A stretch of DNA of 64,000 nt from JBMYRH01 sp049602155 (GTDB lineage Bacteria > Myxococcota_A > UBA9042 > PHBI01 > JBMYRH01), in contig JBMYRH010000004.1 in NCBI GenBank assembly GCA_049602155.1, positions 124,001-188,000 of the forward strand. The letters run 5' to 3'. Position numbers and translations under genes: made by a program. Position 1 is the stretch's first letter. Each line of letters starts with the position of its first letter. The notes beneath the pieces were generated by a model. That model worked only from the letters and a program-made list of their open reading frames with translations, made no database searches and was not told where the DNA came from. This document shows, in pieces, positions 1 through 7,842 of the stretch.

Positions 1-996
1 GCTCTCCGCCAGCATGAGCGCCAACGTCTCGTCGATGCACCCCGCGGTCGCTACGATCCCGCCAAATGCACTTACTGGGTCGCATGCGCGCGCTTTCTGA
101 TACGCATCAAGCAGGGAGACCTCGGAGCGGGCAGCGCCGCAAGGGTTCGCGTGCTTGACGATCACGAGCCCTGTAGGGCCTAAATCGCGCGCCACACCGT
201 AGGCAGCGTCCATATCCATCCAGTTGTTGTACGAGAGCGGCTTACCCTGCAACTGCAGCGAACGCGTGACCCCTTGAGGCTCACCCTCCTCCACATACAA
301 GCCAGCAGGCTGATGTGGGTTCTCACCGTAACGAAGCACCTCACGGCGCACCAACGGCTTGCCCCACACGGGAGGCACCGCAGGCGGATCGTCTGACACC
401 GCCTCTACTTCACCCGCCATATAGGACGCGATCGCTGCGTCGTACGTCGCTGTATGGCGAAACGCATCCGAGGCGAGGCGTAGGCGCAACGCTGCCGGCA
501 CCATGCCATCATTGGCTTCGATAGCGTCCGCAACCTCTTGATAGTCATCCGGCGTCGTCACCACGGTGACATGCGCGTGGTTCTTGGCAGCAGAGCGCAC
601 CATCGATGGTCCGCCGATATCGATCTGCTCAACCGCCTCGGCACGTGTCACCCCGTCGCGAGCCACAGTCCGCTCAAACGGATAGAGGTTCACGACGACG
701 AGATCGATGGGACCGTAGCCCATCTCCTGGAGCGCCCCGAGGTCTTCTGGACGTTCACGGCGTGCCAAAATGCCACCGTGCACCGCTGGATGGAGCGTCT
801 TCACACGCCCATCCATCATCTCCGGGAAGCCCGTCAAGTCAGACACCGCAACGACAGGCAACCCTGCCTCGCGAAGCGTCCGCGCGGTCCCTCCCGTGGA
901 CACAAGCTCAATCCCACGCGCCACCAAGCGCGATGCAAAGTCAGCCAAGTCACGCTTGTCCGACACGCTCAATAACGCTCGACGAATCCCGTCCAC
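1..996 (-). CDS. purH: PurH, bifunctional AICAR transformylase / IMP cyclohydrolase (3' end cut by window edge)
   Basis: Catalyses the last two steps of de novo IMP synthesis in the cytoplasm. The first 332 codons are present; the family is usually about 510-530 residues, so the C-terminal third lies outside the window. Visible in the translation: the N-terminal MGS-like cyclohydrolase fold (RRALLSVSDKRDLADFA, then STGGTARTL and GRVKTLHPA), and the start of the transformylase domain with LSYNNWMDMDAA, KHANPCGAA and SAFGGIVA. The start is a GTG at 996-994 preceded by a GGAGG ribosome site at the usual distance. It lies 97 bp downstream of a sigma-like gene on the same strand. Identification is secure; the GTG start is an inference from the ribosome site and the family N-terminus. 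Confidence 0.96.
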   Translation of the reverse strand, partial: MDGIRRALLSVSDKRDLADFASRLVARGIELVSTGGTARTLREAGLPVVAVSDLTGFPEMMDGRVKTLHPAVHGGILARRERPEDLGALQEMGYGPIDLVVVNLYPFERTVARDGVTRAEAVEQIDIGGPSMVRSAAKNHAHVTVVTTPDDYQEVADAIEANDGMVPAALRLRLASDAFRHTATYDAAIASYMAGEVEAVSDDPPAVPPVWGKPLVRREVLRYGENPHQPAGLYVEEGEPQGVTRSLQLQGKPLSYNNWMDMDAAYGVARDLGPTGLVIVKHANPCGAARSEVSLLDAYQKARACDPVSAFGGIVATAGCIDETLALMLAES

Positions 997-1093
997 TGGT
1001 GGACCTCCCTGAAGGCCGTTTTGAGTCGGCTAACAGAGAAGTCCATGACGGGCAACCGCTATCCGCGCCCCCCTTCAGGGGCGCGCGAAAGCG

Positions 1094-1573
1094 CTACAAG
1101 AACTTGCGGTTCCCACCGAAGATACGATCGATGTCTCCGATCAACCCTGTGGAGCGAAGCTTGTCCAGCCCCACGGCCTCAACCTGGCGGATCCTCTCAC
1201 GCGTCAGGTTCATAATGCGCCCAACCTCTTCAAGGGTCAGGCCACCCTGCTCTGCAACATCCAGCGCACAGCTCTGCTCCATCTCCCACACCTCGAGGTG
1301 AGGAAAGTTCAACTTGATGGACTGCGTCGCCGTCTTCACATCGAGATACAGGTGATACTTGCAGCTCACAAACGCACAAGGCCGAGGTCCCTCCGCACAC
1401 TCTGATCGAGTTTGCGGGCGCTCGTACCACATGTGATCGACAAGCCGTTTACCCTCTTCGATCTCTGCGCGTGTAAGTCGGCGCCCAGCAATTGTCCTGG
1501 AGCGCGTGCGCTCCTTTCTTTGCGGTTCACCAACAGTGACTTCTTCAGGTGTTTCGTTCCTAAGTGGTTCCAT
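1094..1573 (-). CDS. Sigma-70 region-4-like DNA-binding protein with four cysteines
   Basis: A 159-residue protein. Residues about 111-141 form a helix-turn-helix of the sigma-70 region 4 type (LTLEEVGRIMNLTRERIRQVE), but regions 1-3 of a sigma factor are absent. Between a basic N-terminus and the HTH lie four cysteines, C59, C66, C71 and C102, the middle two in RPCAFVSCKYH, a pattern that could ligate an Fe-S cluster or zinc. The family role is not established to my knowledge; a transcription regulator or anti-/co-sigma function is possible. GGGGAGG lies 10 nt before the ATG. The gene sits between a membrane protein and purH on the same strand, and the upstream gap carries a 21-bp tandem repeat that may be its own operator. 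Confidence 0.8.
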   Translation of the reverse strand: MEPLRNETPEEVTVGEPQRKERTRSRTIAGRRLTRAEIEEGKRLVDHMWYERPQTRSECAEGPRPCAFVSCKYHLYLDVKTATQSIKLNFPHLEVWEMEQSCALDVAEQGGLTLEEVGRIMNLTRERIRQVEAVGLDKLRSTGLIGDIDRIFGGNRKFL

Positions 1574-1743
1574 GACCAGCGTGCCTCCCCTGCCGCTTGT
1601 CGATCCCTACAACTGCACGGTGCCGTGCTGCTCATCCGCTTCGGGGCTAAGAAGCGTGGGATGGTTCTTTTATCGAGGCCATCCCTGGCACCGTCAAATT
1701 CTGAGAGGAGTAGATCAAAGCGGAGATCCACCGTCAACGGTGT

Positions 1744-1785
1744 TTGATCAAAAAATTGCCTAAATTGATCAACAACTTACCTAAC
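1744..1785. repeat. Two tandem 21-bp direct repeats, each with a TTGATCAA palindrome
   Basis: The unit TTGATCAANAANTTNCCTAA occurs at 1744-1763 and 1765-1784, period 21 bp, 17 of 20 positions identical. Each copy begins with the 8-bp palindrome TTGATCAA, so the palindrome centres are two helical turns apart on one DNA face. The repeats sit in an AT-rich island about 170 bp upstream of the sigma-like gene. The arrangement fits a cooperative operator for a dimeric regulator; which protein binds is unknown. Confidence 0.7.
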
Positions 1786-1804
1786 AATTGGCTCATTTAG
1801 ATCT

Positions 1805-1816
1805 AATCGATCGATT
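1805..1816. repeat. 12-bp perfect palindrome AATCGATCGATT
   Basis: A perfect self-complementary 12-mer in the AT-rich part of the 1574-1929 gap, 20 bp beyond the tandem repeats. It may be a further protein-binding site or a chance palindrome in AT-rich DNA. The rest of this 356-bp gap holds no gene that I can support. Confidence 0.4.
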
Positions 1817-1845
1817 TGATTGAGCTTTTTCAATTTAAGCAAGTC

Positions 1846-1879
1846 ATAGTCCGCATAACCATTTCTTTATGCGGACTAT
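1846..1879 (-). terminator. Perfect 12-bp hairpin downstream of the membrane-protein gene
   Basis: ATAGTCCGCATA (1846-1857) and TATGCGGACTAT (1868-1879) are exact reverse complements with a 10-nt loop. The hairpin lies about 50 nt past the stop of the minus-strand gene at 1930-2574. There is no U-run after the stem in either direction, so it is not a canonical intrinsic terminator. It could be a Rho-assisted or mRNA-end hairpin, or an operator. Confidence 0.45.
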
Positions 1880-1929
1880 TCCGGTCGACTAAGAACCGAC
1901 AATTCGTCGTATTCTCGACGTTCTTCTGA

Positions 1930-2574
1930 TCAGGGATGCATCACGATGCGCTTGCCCGGCTCGCCCAGATCAAGCGTGATCACACCCCGTATATCTCGGC
2001 CTCGCCGACGCCATACGATCTCGGCAGCGATAGGGTTGCCATCAGCGTTCATCGCGATAGCTTGGACGTGCACCTCGAGCGGCCGATCCGTTGGGAGCGA
2101 TTCGATACGTGCCTTTCCACCCATGTCAGTGTTCCAGTCGATCGTACTGCCGTGCACGAGAGTCGCTTTACGAATCGTCAGATTTCCGCTGATACCGCCA
2201 AAGTCCAAGCGACAACGGCGATCTTGGCAGGCTTCCCACCACGGTCGCGGAATTTCAGGTGGCGCTGGTGCGGCGTCGAGCGCTTTCGGCTCAAGCTCTG
2301 CCACCGCCTTCTCCGTGGCCTCTGCCGGCGTCGTAGGCGCAACCGGAGTCGAGTCCAGGGACGCCTGAGCCTCATCGACCACGTTCAGAGAGGGCAACTC
2401 CACGGGCGCAGGCGGCTGAGCCTCGATGGGTAGTTGTAAAGGCAACTCCTCGGCTGAGGGCGCCTCAATGGCGAAGGACATCATCCCGTAGCCAATGATG
2501 AAGCCCACGAGAAAAACCCCGGCCCATCTCGCGAACCCTGCTGCACTCGTTCGAAGCTTTTCGGTGACTGTCAT
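1930..2574 (-). CDS. Hypothetical single-pass membrane protein
   Basis: I do not recognise this 214-residue protein. It has a short cytoplasmic N-terminus, one hydrophobic segment at about 18-37 (GVFLVGFIIGYGMMSFAI), an Ala/Pro/Glu-rich linker to about residue 110, and a compact C-terminal domain. That domain carries two cysteines around residues 116-121 (CQDRRC) followed by mainly beta-type sequence ending in GEPGKRIVMHP. Such a layout suggests an anchored periplasmic domain. It is divergent from the lipoprotein at 2696, so the two may share a promoter region. The start codon has only a weak, very close AAAGG before it, so the exact start is uncertain. Confidence 0.65.
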   Translation of the reverse strand: MTVTEKLRTSAAGFARWAGVFLVGFIIGYGMMSFAIEAPSAEELPLQLPIEAQPPAPVELPSLNVVDEAQASLDSTPVAPTTPAEATEKAVAELEPKALDAAPAPPEIPRPWWEACQDRRCRLDFGGISGNLTIRKATLVHGSTIDWNTDMGGKARIESLPTDRPLEVHVQAIAMNADGNPIAAEIVWRRRGRDIRGVITLDLGEPGKRIVMHP

Positions 2575-2695
2575 CCTTTAGATGTTAGTCACCGACGGAG
2601 GAGCGACAAGAAAACCGACATCCACCCCGTTCGCAGCTGGACTGGAATCCGGTAAGCTGCAGACGCGTTTACTCGACCCATCTAAGGAGTCTCCC

Positions 2696-3331
2696 ATGAT
2701 CACGCACCGTTTCACTACCAGCTCCGCGTTGCGACTCTGCTTCGCTGCTGCGCTCTTTTGGGTCGTTGGCTGTAAATCGGGGGGCGCACCCGCGGTCGCC
2801 TCACCGAGCGCGCCAACGACAGAGAAAGCTCCCCCCACCGTCGTCAAGGCGGCGCCTGCTCCAGCAGTCGCGGATAAGCAAGCGGCGCCAGCCCCCGCCG
2901 CCGCTCCGGTTGAGGCAGCACCTGCGACAAAGTCCGCTACAGCCGCTCCGACAAGCACGAAACCCAAGGCTGCTGATAAGAAGCCAACGTTCAAGATCAC
3001 CTCGACCGCACCGGCTCTAGCGGTAGGTAAGAAGGGGGCAGCCTCTGTCTCGATCGCAGCCCTCAATGGCTATAAATGGAACAAGGAGTACCCGGCCAAG
3101 CTGATCTTCAAAGATGCCCCGAAGAACATCAAGCTCGGCAAGAACGAGTTCAAGCAGATGTCGGGCGACTTTAAGATTGGTGACAAGAAGACCAACATCC
3201 CGGTGGGGATGCAGGCCACCACTGCCGGAAAAGAGACCGTCAAGGGCGTGCTGAAGTTCAGCGTCTGTAACGAGACGGCCTGTATCATCGAGAAGGCGGA
3301 CGTCGCCCTGGCTGTCAGCGTCCAGCCTTAG
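2696..3331 (+). CDS. Lipoprotein with DsbD-alpha-like C-terminal domain
   Basis: A 211-residue protein starting at the ATG preceded by AAGGAG. The signal peptide ends in a lipobox (FWVVGC, Cys about residue 26), so it should be lipid-anchored. An Ala/Pro/Lys-rich linker to about residue 95 is followed by a beta-rich domain ending in VCNETACIIEKADVALAVSV. The CX4C pair near the C-terminus and the strand pattern resemble the N-terminal thiol-disulfide domain of DsbD/TlpA-partner proteins; that assignment is tentative. It is followed 19 bp later by the PrkA-type kinase on the same strand, so co-transcription is possible. Lys at position +2 after the lipobox Cys does not give a clear sorting signal. 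Confidence 0.8.
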   Translation: MITHRFTTSSALRLCFAAALFWVVGCKSGGAPAVASPSAPTTEKAPPTVVKAAPAPAVADKQAAPAPAAAPVEAAPATKSATAAPTSTKPKAADKKPTFKITSTAPALAVGKKGAASVSIAALNGYKWNKEYPAKLIFKDAPKNIKLGKNEFKQMSGDFKIGDKKTNIPVGMQATTAGKETVKGVLKFSVCNETACIIEKADVALAVSVQP

Positions 3332-3350
3332 GGCGGACAAGGGGCTTCCC

Positions 3351-5624
3351 ATGAGCCAAGACAGGCCGCCCAGCTTGGATGCTCTAAGAGATCTTGAGAC
3401 CTCCGTACGCGACCAATTCGCTGTAAATCGGCGTGTCCTGAGCTTCGACGAGTACTTCACGCTCTTTCAAGACAAACCGGCTGGGCATAGCCGCACAGCC
3501 GCTCAATACCTCCGGGATTGTCTCGATTTTTATGGCACCCGTGAGCTTGACCACATGGGCGCGGTCACCACCCGCTACCGGCTCTTTGACTGTCCCTGGG
3601 AAGACGATGATGAGTCCTGTGTCCGATATCGAGTGGTGGGCCAAGAGTCTGCGCAAGCCGAGCTCTATCGGATGCTCACCAACTTCATCCAAGAGGGACG
3701 CGTCACACGGTTGATATTGCTCCACGGGCCCAACGGCTCCGCAAAGAGCTCGTTCATCCGATGTCTCGCGCGTGGGTTAGAGGCGTACTCCACCGAGGAT
3801 GTGGGGGCGATCTATGCCTTCAACTGGGTCTTTCCATCGAGTCGACTCGCCAAGAAACGCCTGGGCTTCGGTGGCGAAGGTGACAGACCACAGAGCTTGG
3901 ACAGCTACGCGCACCTCGAAGAAGAGGATATCGACGCCCGACTCCCCGCTGACTTACGGGACCACCCGCTCCTCCTCCTACCCAAAGAACGCCGCCGCGC
4001 ACTTTTCGAGCAGATGCGGGAGTCCGGAGACTTCCCGGAGACCTTCCGTGTCGGTGATTACCTCACCGACGGTGACCTCTCCCCAAGGTCACGGATGATC
4101 GCCGACACGCTCCTCAACGCCTACCACGGTGACTTCCAGCGCCTGCTCCAACACATTCAAGTCGAGCGCTTCTACTTCTCCCTACGCTATCGCCGCGGCG
4201 TCGTGACCATCGAGCCTCAGCTGCACGTCGACGCATCGGTCCGTCAGGTCACGATGGACCAGCAACTCCAGTCGCTCCCCCCCTCTCTGCGCAGCCTCAA
4301 CTTGTACGAACCCATGGGCGACTTGGTCGACGCCAACCGCGGGATGGTGGAGTTCAACGATCTGCTGAAGAAGCCGCTCGATAGCTACAAGTACCTGCTC
4401 GCCACCTGCGAGAAAGGGACAGTGGCATTGCCTAGCGCGATCCTCCACCTCGACACACTCTTCCTAGCCAGCTCTAACGAGCGCCACCTTGCGGCGTTTA
4501 AGGAGTACCAAGACTTCCCTTCATTCAAAGGGCGGATGGACTTGGTCAAGATGCCGTACCTCCGGAATTACCGGATCGAGCGCGCCATCTACGAGGAGCA
4601 AATTGCGCGTGGTGGCCTAAGTCACCAAGTCGCTCCCCACGCGACCTATGTGGTGGCCCTATGGGCCGTTTTGACGCGCCTCCGCCAACCGATCCATGAC
4701 GACGCGCCCGAGGGGTTGCGAGCTGTCCTCAAGAAGATGAGCCCCATCGAGAAAGCCGAGTTCTACGCGGGTGACCGTGAACCCGAGGGACTCACTCCAG
4801 AGCAAACTCGAGAGCTGCGCGCTTACCTCCCGATCCTGATGAACGAGCGCCAAGCAGACATCGACTATGAGGGCGCCTTTGGCGCGTCGCCCAGAGAGAT
4901 GAAGGAGGTGATGCTCAACGCCCTCCAGGACGAATCGCACCCCGGGCTCACGCCCCTTGGGATCTTCGATGAGCTCCGCAAGATCGTGAAACTGAAGTCG
5001 GTCTACGAGTGGCTCAAGCGCCCCGAGCAAGCCGGTTATCACGGTCACGACGCCTTCATCGACATCGTCTTTGAGCGGTGGCTCGACCATATCGACAACG
5101 AGTTGCGCACCGCCATGGGGCTCGTTAGCGCTGAGCAGTATGATGAACTATTCCAGAAGTACATCCTGCACGTCTCGTATTTGCTCAAAGGCGAGAAGAT
5201 CTACAACAGCGCTGCGAGTCGCGCCGAGGCCCCTGACTCAGACCTGATGGAACGCCTGGAGACAATCTGGAAGGCCCCCGAGGATCGTGAACGTTTTCGC
5301 CGAGATTTGATCGGCCGTGTGGGGGCCTACCGCATCGACTACCCCGGCGAGGAGTTGAATTATCGTCGACTCTTCCCAGCGCTGTTTCGCGCTCTTGAGG
5401 CCGATTACTACTCCAAGCAGAAGGCCGAGATGCGCAAGGCCGGTGAGCAGGCGCTCAGCGTCTTGACTGAAGAAGCCGAGGGCCCGCGTGCCAGCAACCG
5501 GAAGCTTACAGCCGAGCAACGTAAGGCGGCCACTGAGGTGATTGAGCGCCTCGAGGCTGATTTCGGGTACCCTCGTCCGGCCATCCGCGAGGCGCTTGGT
5601 ACCTTGATCGGCCAGCGCTATTAA
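3351..5624 (+). CDS. prkA: PrkA-family serine protein kinase (AAA+ type)
   Basis: A 757-residue protein of the PrkA family, cytoplasmic AAA+ ATPases reported as serine kinases in stress, sporulation or development. The translation shows the typical N-terminus (VNRRVLSFDEYFTLF, then AAQYLRDCLDFYG), a Walker A motif LLHGPNGSAKSSF at about residue 124-136, the SSNERHLAAFKEYQDFPSFKGR block with the sensor region, and the PrkA C-terminal domain. It is longer than the roughly 640 residues of many PrkA proteins. In many bacteria prkA is followed by yeaH and spoVR; here the next gene is a convergent molybdopterin synthase 20 bp away, so that partnership is not local. Start supported by AAGGGG before the ATG. 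Confidence 0.92.
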   Translation: MSQDRPPSLDALRDLETSVRDQFAVNRRVLSFDEYFTLFQDKPAGHSRTAAQYLRDCLDFYGTRELDHMGAVTTRYRLFDCPWEDDDESCVRYRVVGQESAQAELYRMLTNFIQEGRVTRLILLHGPNGSAKSSFIRCLARGLEAYSTEDVGAIYAFNWVFPSSRLAKKRLGFGGEGDRPQSLDSYAHLEEEDIDARLPADLRDHPLLLLPKERRRALFEQMRESGDFPETFRVGDYLTDGDLSPRSRMIADTLLNAYHGDFQRLLQHIQVERFYFSLRYRRGVVTIEPQLHVDASVRQVTMDQQLQSLPPSLRSLNLYEPMGDLVDANRGMVEFNDLLKKPLDSYKYLLATCEKGTVALPSAILHLDTLFLASSNERHLAAFKEYQDFPSFKGRMDLVKMPYLRNYRIERAIYEEQIARGGLSHQVAPHATYVVALWAVLTRLRQPIHDDAPEGLRAVLKKMSPIEKAEFYAGDREPEGLTPEQTRELRAYLPILMNERQADIDYEGAFGASPREMKEVMLNALQDESHPGLTPLGIFDELRKIVKLKSVYEWLKRPEQAGYHGHDAFIDIVFERWLDHIDNELRTAMGLVSAEQYDELFQKYILHVSYLLKGEKIYNSAASRAEAPDSDLMERLETIWKAPEDRERFRRDLIGRVGAYRIDYPGEELNYRRLFPALFRALEADYYSKQKAEMRKAGEQALSVLTEEAEGPRASNRKLTAEQRKAATEVIERLEADFGYPRPAIREALGTLIGQRY

Positions 5625-5643
5625 CCACGTGCTGTGGCGCGCC

Positions 5644-6318
5644 TCAGGGGCGATCTGAGACCCAGCTTGCGCCGTCCGGACCCACTTCGTGCTTCCAAAT
5701 CGGGACGCTCTGCTTCAAGCGGTCGATGATCGCTTGGCACGCAGCGAACGCTTCGCCGCGGTGCGCGCTGCTTACAGCGACGATGACGGCGACATCGCCG
5801 ACCACTAAGGTGCCGACGCGATGATGGACAACGGCACGCACCGAAGGCCACTCCGCTAAAACAGAGTCCAGCACAGCCTCTAACTCGCTCAAGGCCATCG
5901 ACTCGTAAGCTTCATAATCGATGCGCGTCACGGCGCGGCCACGTGCATGGTTCCTGACGATCCCCTCAAAGCAAACAACTGCCCCGTGCTCTGCATCAAG
6001 GACGGCCTGTCGACAGCGCATGAGATCGAGCGGCTCCTCTGTCAAAGCCACCCGCGGGAGATCCACACCACCCGACACTGGAGGTATCAAGGCGACCTCT
6101 GCGCCCTCCGTGAGGACCTGGTCCGTCGACGCATACGTCCCATTGACCGCCACCCGGAGGTACGGCAAGAGCGGAGCGAGGTCTGGGTAGCGCTCCTCAA
6201 GGGTCGCCAGCAGCTCCGACACGGTAGTGCCTTCCGCGCAGTTCAGCACTTCATCACGGCGACCGGAGCGCTCTCGCGCATGAGCAAAGTAAAGGACGTT
6301 GAGCTGCATCGCGGCCAT
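5644..6318 (-). CDS. MoaD-MoaE fusion, molybdopterin synthase (MoaX-like)
   Basis: Converts cyclic pyranopterin monophosphate to molybdopterin. Residues 1-84 are MoaD (QLNVLYFAHARERSG ... VALIPPVSGG), ending in the Gly-Gly that normally must be a free C-terminus to carry thiocarboxylate. MoaE follows directly, with FEGIVRNHARGR, VHHRVGTLVVGDVAV, AVSSAHRGEAF and PIWKHEV containing the catalytic lysine. Total length is 224 residues from the ATG at 6318; an ATG at 6309 would give a MoaD part of exactly 81 residues, as in E. coli MoaD. The fused mycobacterial MoaX is cleaved after the Gly-Gly, and the same is expected here. Convergent with prkA, divergent from trpE. Confidence 0.92.
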   Translation of the reverse strand: MAAMQLNVLYFAHARERSGRRDEVLNCAEGTTVSELLATLEERYPDLAPLLPYLRVAVNGTYASTDQVLTEGAEVALIPPVSGGVDLPRVALTEEPLDLMRCRQAVLDAEHGAVVCFEGIVRNHARGRAVTRIDYEAYESMALSELEAVLDSVLAEWPSVRAVVHHRVGTLVVGDVAVIVAVSSAHRGEAFAACQAIIDRLKQSVPIWKHEVGPDGASWVSDRP

Positions 6319-6351
6319 CGATACACTCAGCAACCTTCCAAGGCAAACCCT
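6319..6351. other. 33-bp divergent gap between moaDE and trpE
   Basis: The two divergently transcribed starts are separated by only 33 bp (42 bp if moaDE starts at 6309). There is no room for two complete promoters, so at least one promoter must lie inside the neighbouring coding sequence. I see no leader peptide rich in Trp and no attenuator in this gap. Confidence 0.7.
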
Positions 6352-7842
6352 ATGGACTTCCACACGTTCCGGGACCTCGCTCGGTCCTATGCTTTGATCC
6401 CTGTCTCGCGAGAGGTCCTCTGCGACCTTGAGACGCCTATCTCTGCCTTCTGGAAGCTGCGTCGAGGGAAGTGGAGCTTCCTTTTGGAGAGCGTTGAAGG
6501 TGGTGAGCGTTGGGCGCGCTACACCAGTATGGGGACTGAGCCGCGGCGTATCTATCGTGCAAAGGGCAGCAGGCTCGAGATCGAGGAGCCAGGTGTCGGG
6601 CAGCAAGTCCTTGAGGTCGAGGACCCCCTCGCGTTCCTCGCAGAGCGGCAGGCCAAGAAACGTCTGGCTCCGGTCGAGGGACTTCCGCGCCTCTTTGGGG
6701 GACTCGTCGGCAGCATTGCATACGACGCGGTCCGCGGGATGGAGCGACTCCCGAGCACATCACCCGAGCTCACGCATGTCCCAGACCTCTGCTTCCTTGA
6801 GGTCGACCTCGTATTGGTTTGGGACAACCTGAAGCACCGCGCGGTCCTCGTCGTCTTGGCTGATGTCGACTCCGGCGAGGCGCTCGATGACGTTTGGGCG
6901 CGTGCGCAAGCGCGCCTCGACGAAGCCTCCCGTCGCCTCAATGGGCCAATGCCACCGCTCCCAACCGCCCCTCAAGCTCCGCCTGGAACACCGCGCGCTT
7001 CATGCTCAGACGAGGACTTCGCAGCTCAAGTCGAGCAAGCCCGGACGTTCATCAAGTCCGGGGACGTGATCCAAGTCGTGTTGAGTCGCAGGTTCGCGGT
7101 AGAGGCCCCAGAACTGCATCCGTTCCTAGCCTATCGCGCGCTCAGGCAGCTCAACCCATCGCCTTATATGTTCTACTTGGACATGGGCGAGACCAGCCTC
7201 GTCGGTGCGTCACCGGAGGTGCTCGTCGGTTCGACTGGCGGCGTCGTACACACACGCCCGATCGCCGGGACGCGGCGGCGAGGAAAGAGCCCGCAAGAGG
7301 ATGCCGCGCTCGCTGACGAATTGATGGCTGATCCCAAGGAGCGGGCGGAGCACGTCATGCTCGTAGACCTGGGCCGAAACGACATTGGCCGCGTCTCAAC
7401 GATCGGCTCCGTGCGGGTCGATGAGTACATGGCCGTCGAGCGCTATTCTCACGTCATGCACCTCGTCAGTCATGTCAGTGGGCGTGCGCGACCAGAGATC
7501 ACCGCCGCCGAGATCGTGGCGGCGACGTTCCCCGCAGGCACCCTCTCCGGGGCCCCGAAGATCCGCGCCATGGAGATCATCGAAGCCCTTGAGCCGGTGC
7601 GTCGAGGATATTACGGCGGCGCGGTTGGTATGCTGGCGCCCGGTGGGGACTTGGACCTGGCGATCACGATTCGCACCCTTGTCGCACACGGCGGGACGTT
7701 TGAGGTTCAAGCTGGGGCCGGAATCGTCTACGACTCAGATCCGAGTGCGGAGGCGCAAGAGACCCGAGACAAAGCAAGAGGGGCGCTCCGAGCACTCGAA
7801 CTCGCCCACGAGCGCTTCCAAGCAGGAGTCACGCGCCCATGA
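6352..7842 (+). CDS. trpE: Anthranilate synthase component I
   Basis: Forms anthranilate from chorismate and ammonia or glutamine, the first committed step of tryptophan synthesis. The 496-residue protein has the N-terminal LLES motif that binds feedback-inhibiting tryptophan in TrpE proteins, and the chorismate-binding core with FIKSGDVIQVVLSRRF, IAGTRRRG, LSGAPKIRAMEIIE and RRGYYGGAVGML. The ATG at 6352 matches the family N-terminus (FRDLARSYALIPVSREV); the reading frame stays open upstream to 5947, but that part is antisense to moaDE. It overlaps trpG by 4 bp (ATGA), indicating translational coupling. Confidence 0.97.
   Translation: MDFHTFRDLARSYALIPVSREVLCDLETPISAFWKLRRGKWSFLLESVEGGERWARYTSMGTEPRRIYRAKGSRLEIEEPGVGQQVLEVEDPLAFLAERQAKKRLAPVEGLPRLFGGLVGSIAYDAVRGMERLPSTSPELTHVPDLCFLEVDLVLVWDNLKHRAVLVVLADVDSGEALDDVWARAQARLDEASRRLNGPMPPLPTAPQAPPGTPRASCSDEDFAAQVEQARTFIKSGDVIQVVLSRRFAVEAPELHPFLAYRALRQLNPSPYMFYLDMGETSLVGASPEVLVGSTGGVVHTRPIAGTRRRGKSPQEDAALADELMADPKERAEHVMLVDLGRNDIGRVSTIGSVRVDEYMAVERYSHVMHLVSHVSGRARPEITAAEIVAATFPAGTLSGAPKIRAMEIIEALEPVRRGYYGGAVGMLAPGGDLDLAITIRTLVAHGGTFEVQAGAGIVYDSDPSAEAQETRDKARGALRALELAHERFQAGVTRP

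Noticed and set aside
5947..6351. Upstream extension of trpE to 5947
   Set aside because: This part is antisense to moaDE and has no similarity to TrpE; the family N-terminus begins at 6352.
6319..6606. N-terminal extension of MoaD-MoaE beyond 6318
   Set aside because: It overlaps the trpE start and adds residues with no MoaD similarity; MoaD begins at the ATG at 6309 or 6318.
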